Source: an uncultured Planctomycetota bacterium (GTDB taxonomy: Bacteria > Planctomycetota > Planctomycetia > Pirellulales > Thermoguttaceae). Taken from it: a stretch of DNA of 8,530 bases. The stretch spans positions 1 to 8,530 of the forward strand of contig CADBTE010000091.1 of the NCBI GenBank assembly GCA_902797455.1. The letters are read 5' to 3'. The translations under genes and the position numbers were made by a program. The notes under the pieces are model-generated. The model did no database searches, was not told the origin of the DNA, and saw only the letters and a list, made by a program, of their open reading frames with translations. Below, in pieces: positions 1 through 7,100 of the stretch (positions are counted from its first letter, which is position 1; each line of letters begins with the position of its first letter).

Positions 1-539
1 CCCTCGCTCCCCGGGCCGGCTCCCAGACCGCCCGGCCAGCTCTTGAAGTCGAGGACCGGATTGTCGATATAGACCCGCCGAACCTCGTCGGGGTAGGCCA
101 GAACCCAGTTCATAATATAAAGTCCCCCGCGGCTCATCCCCTCCAGGTCGGCGGTGCGGGAGAAACCGAACGTCTCGGTGACATAGGTATAGAACCGCTG
201 CCACAGGGCGACCGATTCCGGCGAGCCCATCAGCGGCGCGGAGTCGATCCAAACGACATGCCAGCCAAGGGAGAGCATCGCGATATCGGTCTGCGGCTCG
301 TGGCCGAAGAAGCGGGCGCGCCACAGCCAGGGGGTTCCCTCCGCCGGCTTGGCCGGAACAACGATCTTCGCGCTTCGTCCCTCGAACTGGAAATCCCAGC
401 AGTCGTATCCGTTCCAGTCGCTTCGCGTCCCCGGGTAGGCGGCATCGTCGGCCCGCATCACGGATCTGTCCGTGACACTGCCGGCCAAAAGAAGGACCGT
501 GAATAAAGTTCCAAAAACAAAAATCTTCCCGCGATTCAT
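1..539 (-). CDS. Secreted alpha/beta hydrolase, 3' end outside window
   Basis: This is an open frame of 179 complete codons that leaves the left edge without a stop. The start has tandem ATGs at 542 and 539. The second is preferred because it lies 7 bases from the Shine-Dalgarno sequence AGAGGA (547-552). Residues 1-20 form a basic-then-hydrophobic signal peptide (MNRGKIFVFGTLFTVLLLAG), so the protein is probably exported. The GMSRGG motif (residues 134-139) fits the GxSxG nucleophile elbow, with Ser136 as candidate nucleophile. A W-x-W-R-A-R-F-F-G-H segment (71-80) precedes the elbow and an N-P-V-L-D-F-K-S-W-P-G-G segment (160-171) follows it. I associate this pattern with a family of uncharacterised planctomycete secreted hydrolases. 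Substrate is unknown; an ester or glycoside-linked acyl group is only a guess. The catalytic Asp and His lie outside the window. It follows the ABC ATPase gene by 121 bases and has its own candidate promoter. Confidence 0.85.
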   Translation of the reverse strand, partial: MNRGKIFVFGTLFTVLLLAGSVTDRSVMRADDAAYPGTRSDWNGYDCWDFQFEGRSAKIVVPAKPAEGTPWLWRARFFGHEPQTDIAMLSLGWHVVWIDSAPLMGSPESVALWQRFYTYVTETFGFSRTADLEGMSRGGLYIMNWVLAYPDEVRRVYIDNPVLDFKSWPGGLGAGPGSE

Positions 540-621
540 CATAGTTTCCTCTTGCGTTTTTGTCTTGTCGGTTAGCGGTTGGCGGGTTTTTCAGATAGTC
601 ATCATCCCCGCCGATAGTTTT

Positions 622-650
622 AGTCTACCCCCGCGCGCGGGAAATATCAA
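622..650 (-). promoter_or_regulatory. Candidate sigma70-type promoter of the hydrolase gene
   Basis: Read on the minus strand, TTGATA (645-650) and TAGACT (622-627) are separated by exactly 17 bases. The -35 matches TTGACA at 5 of 6 positions and the -10 matches TATAAT at 4 of 6. It sits about 80 bases upstream of the hydrolase start, in the only sizeable gap of the left half. The spacer is almost wholly a GC palindrome (630-641), which could affect promoter geometry or mark an operator. No transcript data support it. Confidence 0.45.
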
Positions 651-660
651 ACGCGCGCGC
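630..660. repeat. GC palindrome and alternating CG tract
   Basis: Positions 630-641 read CCCGCGCGCGGG, a perfect 12-base self-complementary palindrome. Ten bases downstream, 652-660 is an alternating CGCGCGCGC run next to the ABC ATPase stop codon. The two can also pair with each other as a 7-8 bp GC hairpin with an AT-rich loop. No T-tract follows on either strand, so this is not a typical intrinsic terminator, although it could weaken read-through from the ABC gene. Alternating CG is the classic Z-DNA-prone sequence. The palindrome falls inside the candidate promoter spacer. Confidence 0.5.
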
Positions 661-1449
661 TCAAAAATCCCCGCGCGGCAGGAGCATCGGGGTTCCCGTG
701 CGCGGGTGGGGGGTCAGAAGCGGGTCGAAGGCGAACAGCTCTTTGATCGTCTCGGCCCTCATCAGTTCCGCCGCCGGGCCGTCGAACGCCAGACGCCCCC
801 CGGCGAGAACCAGCGCCCGGCGATTCTCCAGCGCGGCGCGGTTCAGGTCGTGGGTCACCTCGATCACGGCGATCCCCTCGCGGTGGATCTGTTCCAGCAG
901 CCGCGCGGCCTGGTCTTGATGCCCCATGTCAAGGAATACCGTCGGTTCGTCCAGCAGCAGAAGCTCCGGTTCCTGCGCCAGGGCCCCCGCCAGCAGGGCC
1001 CGCTGCCGCTCTCCCCCCGAGAGGGTCGCCACCGGCCGGTCGGCCAGCGGCCCGAGCGCGCACAGCGTCAGCGCCCGATCGACGGCCCGCCTGTCGGCGG
1101 CCGTTTCCCCCGCCAGGCGGCTTTGGTAGGGGTACCGCCCCATGGCGATCCAATCCCGAACCGAAAGCGACGAAAAATTCCCCGGGCTCTGCGGAATATA
1201 AGCCAGACATTGCGCCAGCTCGCGGCGGCGATACGCGCGAACCGAGCGGCCCCCCAGGGTGATCTCCCCCTCCCAGCGCTTTTCGAGCATCGCCAGACAG
1301 TTCAGCAGCGAGCTCTTTCCCGCGCCGTTTTGCCCCAGCACGGCGACATACTCTCCCCGCGCGACCGAAAAGCTCAAGGGCGACAGCAGCCGGCGATCAC
1401 CGTACGAAAGCGAAAAATCCCGCACGCTCAAAAGCTCGCTCACGGCCAA
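661..1449 (-). CDS. ABC transporter ATPase, FecE/BtuD-like (metal-chelate import)
   Basis: This 262-residue cytoplasmic ATPase has the full nucleotide-binding set: Walker A GQNGAGKS (39-46), Q-loop Gln87, signature LSGGERQR (143-150), Walker B LLLLDEP (163-169), D-loop L-D (173-174) and switch His200 in V-T-H-D. The F-L-D-M-G-H-Q after Walker B and the F-D-G-P-A-A-E-L turn near the C-terminus resemble ATPases importing ferric siderophores, haem or cobalamin. Length is normal for that family. The start is TTG at 1449, 6 bases from a strong GGAGG (1456-1460). A GTG at 1443 would instead overlap the yidD stop as GTGA. No permease or binding-protein gene lies in the window and the next gene is a hydrolase, so its partners must be encoded elsewhere. 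The substrate assignment is inferred from family resemblance only. Confidence 0.9.
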   Translation of the reverse strand: MAVSELLSVRDFSLSYGDRRLLSPLSFSVARGEYVAVLGQNGAGKSSLLNCLAMLEKRWEGEITLGGRSVRAYRRRELAQCLAYIPQSPGNFSSLSVRDWIAMGRYPYQSRLAGETAADRRAVDRALTLCALGPLADRPVATLSGGERQRALLAGALAQEPELLLLDEPTVFLDMGHQDQAARLLEQIHREGIAVIEVTHDLNRAALENRRALVLAGGRLAFDGPAAELMRAETIKELFAFDPLLTPHPRTGTPMLLPRGDF

Positions 1450-1661
1450 TCTTCACCTCCCTCATGAAAGGGGTGGCAGCGCAGAATCCGGCGGCACCCC
1501 TTCCAGGCCCCGCGCAGGGGACCGTACTTTTGAACGGCCAATATAAAGTACTGACTGCACGTAGGGGTATAGCGGCAGCACGGGCCGATCAGGGGGCTGA
1601 TCGTGATCTGGTAAAACCGAACCAGGCCGATGAGAACAGCGGAAAAGAATCGACGGATCAT
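1440..1661 (-). CDS. yidD: Membrane protein insertion efficiency factor YidD
   Basis: This 73-residue protein matches YidD throughout: an N-terminal hydrophobic/amphipathic helix (MIRRFFSAVLIGLVRFYQ), then I-S-P-L-I-G, C-R-Y-T-P-T-C-S-Q-Y, and a C-terminal R-I-L-R-C-H-P-F with G-G. YidD is a small inner-membrane-associated protein that assists YidC-dependent membrane protein insertion. The family usually ends near G-G-x-D-P-x-P; here the tail is G-G-E-D-W-P. The ATG at 1661 overlaps the rnpA stop as ATGA, the normal rnpA-yidD coupling. The upstream extension of this frame (to 1835) is shadow of rnpA. yidD overlaps the following ABC gene by 10 bases. No recognisable yidC or rpmH accompanies it in this window. 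Confidence 0.93.
   Translation of the reverse strand: MIRRFFSAVLIGLVRFYQITISPLIGPCCRYTPTCSQYFILAVQKYGPLRGAWKGCRRILRCHPFHEGGEDWP
1456..1461 (-). promoter_or_regulatory. Ribosome binding site of the ABC ATPase inside yidD
   Basis: On the minus strand GGGAGG occupies 1456-1461, within the last codons of yidD (the H-E-G-G-E-D region). It is 6 bases from the TTG at 1449 and about 12 from the GTG at 1443. This spacing favours the TTG as the start of the ABC ATPase and indicates coupling of the two translations. Confidence 0.6.
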
Positions 1662-2050
1662 CGCGGGGAATACCCCCACTTTTTGGCCGCGTAAGCGGTC
1701 TGCCGCAAAAGCGAGCGGACAATCGCGGCGTACTCGGGAACCGCGTCGGCCGGCCGCGGGATAACGACAAAGTCGAACCCCGCGGGGATCTCTTCGCGGT
1801 GGGTGCGGAACGCCTCGCGCAGGCGGCGCTTCCACCCGTTGCGGATATGGGCCTTGCCGACCTTTCGGGAGACCGAAAGCCCCAGGCGCGAGTAATCAAG
1901 CCCGTTGGCTCGGGCGAGGACCGTCAGGCGCGTGTCGCCGGAGCGTTTGCGAAGACGATAGACCGCGGCAAAATCGCGCCGGGAGCGAAGCCGGCGCCGC
2001 TTGGGAAACCGCTGGTTTCCCCCCTGGTGATCGCTTGCCTGGTGGTCCAT
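1658..2050 (-). CDS. rnpA: Ribonuclease P protein component
   Basis: This is the basic protein subunit of RNase P, which binds the catalytic RNA and helps cleave 5' leaders from pre-tRNAs. From the ATG at 2050 it has 130 residues, a normal length. Visible hallmarks are a basic N-terminus with R-R-R-L-R-S-R-R-D-F (18-27), then S-R-L-G-L-S-V-S-R-K-V-G (54-65) and the RNA-binding helix A-H-I-R-N-G-W-K-R-R-L-R-E (67-79). The family's RNR motif reads R70-N71-G72 here; Gly replaces the usual second Arg, read directly from codons CGC AAC GGG. A TTG at 2077 would add nine residues but lacks a convincing ribosome binding site. The ATG has GAGG only two bases away, so the start is uncertain. The stop overlaps the yidD start by four bases. 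The usual upstream neighbour rpmH is absent; a thioredoxin lipoprotein gene lies there instead. Confidence 0.93.
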   Translation of the reverse strand: MDHQASDHQGGNQRFPKRRRLRSRRDFAAVYRLRKRSGDTRLTVLARANGLDYSRLGLSVSRKVGKAHIRNGWKRRLREAFRTHREEIPAGFDFVVIPRPADAVPEYAAIVRSLLRQTAYAAKKWGYSPR

Positions 2051-2085
2051 CGCCTCGAGCCGGTACTTATGGTTCAAGCGGCGGA

Positions 2086-2619
2086 CTATTTATTGCCGGC
2101 GGCTTTCACCGCGTTCTCAAGTTTGTTCATCAGCCCCATCGGGTTGTTCCCGACGATCCGATCCGTTTCCTCGCCGTTGACGTAGATCCGCACATCGGGG
2201 ATGTTCTCGACCCCCAGTTCACGGCTGATATCCTGGTTTTGGTCGACATCGATCTTGGCCACCTTCACGCCGTCTTTCGCGTAGGCCTTCCCCATCTTGT
2301 CGATATAAGGGGCCAGCTTCTGGCACGGGGGGCACCAGGTGGCGGAGAAATCGACCAGCGCGATCGGCGCGGAGGCGATGAACGCGTCGAACGCCTCTTT
2401 GCCGACAATCTCTTGGGGGGCGTCCGCGGCGTCGGCCGCCTCATCGGCCGCCGGGGCGGGCACGTCAGCGGCCGGGACGCTCGGCGTGTCGGCCGCGGGG
2501 GCGCCGGTGGCCGGAACGGTTTCCTCGGTCGGGGTGTCGGCCGGTTTGCATCCGACGAAAGCGGCCGTGATCAGCAAAGCGACGCAGCCCAGGGCAAGGG
2601 TCATGAAAGCACGTTGCAT
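2086..2619 (-). CDS. Thioredoxin-fold lipoprotein with CPPC active site
   Basis: This 177-residue protein has three parts. Residues 1-24 are a lipoprotein signal with F-V-G-C24 as lipobox (Phe at -3 is atypical). Residues 25-70 are a low-complexity linker rich in Ala, Pro, Asp and Glu with loose P-A-A-D repeats. Residues 71-177 are a thioredoxin domain. The active site is W95-C96-P97-P98-C99 and the cis-proline loop is N-I-P141-D-V. The protein should be membrane-anchored outside the cytoplasm and act as a thiol-disulfide exchanger. CPPC rather than the CGPC of classical thioredoxin should give a different redox potential. Partners are unknown; reducing apocytochrome thiols before haem attachment is one possibility, given the CxxCH protein encoded nearby, but nothing in the sequence proves it. 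AAGGAG (2627-2632) lies 7 bases from the ATG. The gene follows apgM by 51 bases. Confidence 0.92.
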   Translation of the reverse strand: MQRAFMTLALGCVALLITAAFVGCKPADTPTEETVPATGAPAADTPSVPAADVPAPAADEAADAADAPQEIVGKEAFDAFIASAPIALVDFSATWCPPCQKLAPYIDKMGKAYAKDGVKVAKIDVDQNQDISRELGVENIPDVRIYVNGEETDRIVGNNPMGLMNKLENAVKAAGNK

Positions 2620-2670
2620 GGAAAATCTCCTTATTTTGACTTGAAGTGCGCGGGGTGAGAGGACCGTCCC

Positions 2671-3873
2671 TTAGGCGCCGTACTTCTCCAGACGCCCGGC
2701 ATGAGCCATCGCCAGCGGCATGAGGTAGATCGCCTGGAAGTGGCCCAGCCCTCCCTTGTTCGCCTCGGTCTCGCTGAAGGCGGCGCAGGCGTCGGGGCGG
2801 GCCAGGTCGGAGACGATCATCGTCGGAACCGGATGGAAGCTGTGCGAGGCCATCTTCGCCGGGGTGCTGTGGTCGCCGGTGACCACCAGGGCGGCGGGGC
2901 CGAGCGCCTCGATCGCCGGGACGACCGCGTCGAGCTCTTCGATCATCTTGACCTTGGCGTCGAAATCACCGTCTTCCCCGCGGCTGTCGGTGTACTTGAA
3001 GTGGACGAAGAAGAAGTCGTACTTATCCCAATTCTCTTTGAGGACTTCGATCTCTTCGGCGAGCGACTTCGGCTGGCCGACCAGTTCCATCCCGACCAGC
3101 GAGGCGAGCCCCTTGTACATGGGATAGACGGCGATCGCCGCGGCGTTGAGGCCATAGAGCTCTTTGTAGGAGGGAAGGGTCGGCTTGGTGGCGAACCCGC
3201 GCATCGTCAGGCAGTTGGCCTTCGGCTGGGAGGCGAGGATCTCTTTGGCCTGGCGGAAGAACTCTTTGGCGACCTCGGCGGTTTTCTTGCTGGCGTCGTC
3301 TTTGGCGACCGGGTCGAGCGGCTCGAAGCCGACTTTCTGCGGATCGGTATCGGCGACGTTGCCGCCGAGCCCCTCGCCGCGGAAGACGACGACGAAACGG
3401 TGCTCTTTCACCGGCTCGACAAAGACCTCGACCCCGGGGATCTTCACGGCGCGCAGCGTCTTAACGACCTCGGCCGACTCTTCGGTCGGGATACGGCCGG
3501 CGCGGCGGTCGGTGATCTTGCCGTCGGGGCCGATGGTGCAGAAGTTGCAGCGGATGCACACATCGTTCGGACCGACCGGGAAGGCGATTCCCGAGGCCTC
3601 GAGGACGCCGCGCCCGATGGGGTACTTCAGCGGATCGTAGCCGAACAGCCCAAGGTGACCGGGACCGCTGCCCGGGGTAATGCCCGGAAGGATCGGAATC
3701 GACATCCCGAGCGTCCCTTTTTTGGCCAGGGCGTCGAGATTCGGGGTCTTGGCGGCTTCCAGTTCGGTCGGCCCGCCCGGGGTCATCGGCAGACCGCCGA
3801 TTCCGTCGGAGACGAGCATCACAATTTTTCCGCCGTCGGTCTTGAGCGTCTGGATCAGTTCGTGAAGGTCCAT
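2671..3873 (-). CDS. apgM: Cofactor-independent phosphoglycerate mutase, archaeal type (ApgM)
   Basis: This 400-residue cytoplasmic enzyme interconverts 3- and 2-phosphoglycerate in glycolysis and gluconeogenesis. It belongs to the alkaline phosphatase superfamily, in the ApgM branch rather than the ~510-residue GpmI branch. Visible landmarks are D23-G-I-G-G (metal site), P-G-S69-G-P-G-H-L-G-L-F-G-Y-D-P (67-81, with Ser69 as the phosphorylated nucleophile), Y-T-D296-S-R-G-E300-D-G-D, T-G-D334-H335-S-T-P, and S-H344-S-F-H-P-V-P. In many family members the D-x-x-G-H-D-G-D loop carries a metal-ligand His; this copy has Glu300 there. I believe some bacterial ApgM proteins share this, so activity is still expected. 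AAGGA (3880-3884) lies 6 bases before the ATG. It is first in the leftward operon, preceded by a candidate promoter at 3985-4013 and a leader hairpin. Confidence 0.94.
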   Translation of the reverse strand: MDLHELIQTLKTDGGKIVMLVSDGIGGLPMTPGGPTELEAAKTPNLDALAKKGTLGMSIPILPGITPGSGPGHLGLFGYDPLKYPIGRGVLEASGIAFPVGPNDVCIRCNFCTIGPDGKITDRRAGRIPTEESAEVVKTLRAVKIPGVEVFVEPVKEHRFVVVFRGEGLGGNVADTDPQKVGFEPLDPVAKDDASKKTAEVAKEFFRQAKEILASQPKANCLTMRGFATKPTLPSYKELYGLNAAAIAVYPMYKGLASLVGMELVGQPKSLAEEIEVLKENWDKYDFFFVHFKYTDSRGEDGDFDAKVKMIEELDAVVPAIEALGPAALVVTGDHSTPAKMASHSFHPVPTMIVSDLARPDACAAFSETEANKGGLGHFQAIYLMPLAMAHAGRLEKYGA

Positions 3874-3921
3874 TCTCTATCCTTCCTCTTTTTCTCTTTT
3901 ATTTTTGTTGATCTTTTCCTT

Positions 3922-3951
3922 CGCCGAAGGGGCTTGGCCGGAGCTTCGGCG
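3922..3951. repeat. Leader hairpin upstream of apgM
   Basis: CGCCGAAG (3922-3929) and CTTCGGCG (3944-3951) form a perfect 8-bp stem around a 14-base GC-rich loop. It lies within the predicted 5' leader of the apgM transcript, about 49 bases before the start codon, so it could affect mRNA stability. It has no flanking T-tract on either strand and does not match a riboswitch class I recognise. Confidence 0.4.
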
Positions 3952-3984
3952 CGGAAAAAGCGTTAGTTCGCGCGTGAAAGGTCT

Positions 3985-4013
3985 ATTTTATCCCCGAACC
4001 CCTCAGCGCGCAA
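3985..4013 (-). promoter_or_regulatory. Candidate promoter of the apgM-led operon
   Basis: On the minus strand TTGCGC (4008-4013) and TAAAAT (3985-3990) are spaced by exactly 17 bases. The -10 matches consensus at 5 of 6 positions and the -35 at 4 of 6. Transcription would begin roughly 105 bases before the apgM ATG and give a leader containing the hairpin at 3922-3951. It is back to back with the promoter at 4051-4079, so one regulator could act on both. Unverified. Confidence 0.5.
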
Positions 4014-4050
4014 GATTGGCGGCAGGGCAAATTCCGCCGGGGCGCCTAAG

Positions 4051-4079
4051 TTGAAAGCCGATTATCCCTTGGTTATAAT
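4051..4079 (+). promoter_or_regulatory. Near-consensus sigma70 promoter of the fusion gene
   Basis: TTGAAA (4051-4056) and a perfect TATAAT (4074-4079) are separated by exactly 17 bases. This matches the housekeeping consensus at 11 of 12 positions. Transcription would start near 4086, leaving about 64 untranslated bases before the ATG at 4150. It is by far the strongest promoter-like sequence in this GC-rich window. Its location also argues that the in-frame TTG at 4051 is the -35 element and not a start codon. Confidence 0.75.
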
Positions 4080-4149
4080 AGGAAGAAAATTCCGGGCAGT
4101 GAACCTCTTCGCTTCCCTTTCTACGCGGTCACAATACAAGGGTATTCCC

Positions 4150-7100
4150 ATGAAGCATTTTTTCCTTTGGTGCGCGTTGTTAATTCTCCCGGCGTTCGCC
4201 TCGGCGCAGGTGAGCGTCTTCCCCGGCAACGACAACAACCGGCCGTTCAACACGATCGAGTCGGTTCGCCGGGCGATCAACGATATGCTTGATCGATTCG
4301 ACGATTACGACGGCGAGGGCTATCTCGACCAGCTCGATCAGCTGGAGGAAGAGTACAACGCCCTTGAAAACAAGGACGACGCCGACTGGAACGCGCGTTT
4401 CGCCGCCTTCCGCCGCGAGGCGCTTTTGGCCAACCCGCTGCTGGACGATCTTTCGCTGGTGGCGGTCGTCTCCAGCCGAATCCCCGCCCCGGGCGATAAC
4501 TTCATGACGATCGACAAGGTCGCTCATGAGGGTTGGGACTGCGAGCTGGCGGTCGTCTCGGACCTTCGCAGCGAAGACCCGAAGGTCACCCCCTTCTTCC
4601 GCCCGAAAAACGGCCGCCCGATCTGCGAGCCGGAACTGCACTGGGACGGCAAGCGGGTGATGTTCTCCAGCATTACCGACGAGAACGGCTGCTGGGGGAT
4701 CTATGAAGTCGGCGTCGACGGTCAAAACCTCAAGCTCCTGACCCCGACCGACCAGCCGGACGTCAATTTCTTCGACTCCTGCTGGACCCCCGACGGCGCG
4801 GTGATCGCCTGCTCGAACGCCGGAATGCAGGCGCTGCCGTGCATCAACGGCTCCGACCCGATGGCGAACATCTACCGGATCGAGAAAGACAAGACCGTCC
4901 GTCAGCTGACGTTTGAGCAAGATTCCGACTGGCATCCGACCCCGCTGCGCAACGGGCGGATTATGTATCTGCGTTGGGAATATTCCGACATTATGCACTA
5001 CTACAGCCGGATTCTCTTCCACATGAATCCCGACGGGACGAACCAGTCCGAGCTGTACGGGAGCGGCTCGATGTTCCCGACGGCGTTTAAGCACGCCCGC
5101 GAATTCCCCGATTCCTCGAAGATTGTCGGTATCGGCGGCGGCCACCACGGCCGCGGCGACACCGGCCGTCTGCTGATCATCGACCCGACCGTGGGGCGCA
5201 AGTACCCCTTCCGGTTCCATCCCGAAACAAAAGAATGGGGCCCCGAGAATACTCAGTACGACGCCCATCCCGAGGTCCTGCCGTTTGAGCAGACCGGCTT
5301 CTGGCGCGAGATCCCCGGCTGGGGACAGGATGTCGTCGGGAACGTTCTCGATATGCAGTCGACGGCTATCGAATGGGGCCCCAATCCGGACTCGATGTGG
5401 GCCTCCGGGCTGACCTACAACTTCGTCTTCCCCTATCCCCTGGGAGAGAACTACATCCTCGTCAACTGTGAGATCGCCGGCAAACTGGGGACGTACGGAC
5501 TCTACCTGGTCGATACCTTCGACAACATGACGCTGATCAAAGAGATCCCCGGCAAGGGAATCTTCTGGCCGACGCCGCTGGTCGAGCGCGAGGTTCCCCC
5601 GGTGCTTCCCGACCGCTGGACCCCGGGCGAAAAAGAGGCGACTTTGTTTGTGACCGACGTCTACAACGGGCTGGGGACGGTCAACGTCCCGCGCGGCACG
5701 ATCAAAAATATCCGCATCTTCGCCTATCACTTCAACTACCTCAACAGCGGCGGTCACGAGTCGGTCGGCGTTCAGTCCGGCTGGGACATCAAGCAGATCC
5801 TCGGAACCGTTCCGGTCGATGAGGACGGAAGCGCCTTCTTTAAGATCCCCGCCAACACGCCGGTCTCGCTCCAGCCGCTGGACGAAAACGGCGCCGCCGT
5901 TCAGATCATGCGCTCCTGGACGGTCGGCATGCCGGGCGAGGCGGCCAGCTGCAACGGCTGCCACGAGTCTCAGTTAGACGTGACCCCGTCGGTGCTCACC
6001 AGCGCCAGCCGCCGCGACGCCTCTGAAATCAAACCGTTCTACGGCGAGAAGCGCCCGATGACCTTCGAGCTGGAGCTTTACTACAATGTTGTGATGAAGT
6101 TCTGCATCGGCTGCCACGACGGCACCAAGGACGACCGCCCGTCGTTCGCCACCGCCAAGGAGGCCTACGACAATATCCACCCGTTCGTGCGCCGCGGCGG
6201 GCCCGAGACCGATATGGATGTCCTCTATCCGTACGAGTACCACGTCTCCACCAGCGAGCTGTGGCAGATGCTCGAAAAGGGGCACCACGGGGTTGTCCTC
6301 GACGACGAGGCGCGTCAGCGCATCGCCGCCTGGGTCGATATGAACGCCCCGTGGCGCGGCAAGTGGGATCGTCCCGACCAGGCCGAGCGCCGTTTGGAAC
6401 TGTCGGCCCTTTACGCCAATGTCGTCAACGATGTCGAGAACGATTACGACCGGCTTTTGAACGCCATTCGGGAAAAGCCGGCGCCGGAGTTCATTAAACC
6501 GCCGAAGCAAGAGCCGCCGACCGACGAGCTGAAGGCCGAAAATTGGCCGTTCGACGAGGCGACCGCCAAGGCGCTGCAGGAAACCTCCGTGATGAACGGC
6601 GCCAAGCGGATGACGATTCCTCTGGCCGACGGTGTGGAGATCAGCTTTGTCCGCATCCCCGCCGGGACGTTTGTGATGGGGTCGCTCGACGGTTATCCCG
6701 ATGAGAACCCAAGATCGGTCGTCACGATCGACAAGCCGTTCTGGATGAGCGAAACCGAGGTGACCAACGCCCAGTACGCCGTCTACGATCCGCAGCACGA
6801 TACCCGCTACATCGAGGAACACGGCAAAGACCATATCGTCCCCGGCTACATCGCCAACCATCCGAATCAGCCGGTCGCCCGCGTCTCGTGGCTTGAGGCG
6901 GCCCGTTTCGCCGAATGGTTCTCGAACCAGAAGGGGGTCCGCGCCGTTCTTCCGAGCGAGGCGCAGTGGGAATGGGCCGCGCGCGCCGGCAGCGATACGA
7001 AGTTCTACTTCGGGACGTTCGAGACCGACTTCTCCCCCTTCGCGAACCTGGCCGACGCCGGCCGCCGGAAGCTCTACACGACCTGGGAAAGCGGCGCGAC

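Noticed and set aside
2051..2077. TTG start at 2077 for rnpA
   Set aside because: No convincing ribosome binding site precedes it and the nine added residues are not needed. It remains possible because the ATG at 2050 also has poor spacing.
472..2658. Plus-strand open frames across 472-1467, 1799-2185 and 2035-2658
   Set aside because: They lie opposite recognised genes (ABC ATPase, rnpA, thioredoxin lipoprotein), have basic low-information translations and show no family motifs.
2701..3966. 421-codon plus-strand open frame opposite apgM
   Set aside because: apgM has all family motifs and a good ribosome binding site; the opposite frame has arbitrary composition and runs through the apgM promoter region.
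4051..4149. TTG start at 4051 for the fusion protein
   Set aside because: It would bury the signal peptide behind 33 extra residues and its codon is the -35 element of the promoter. The ATG at 4150 has a ribosome binding site and an immediate signal peptide.
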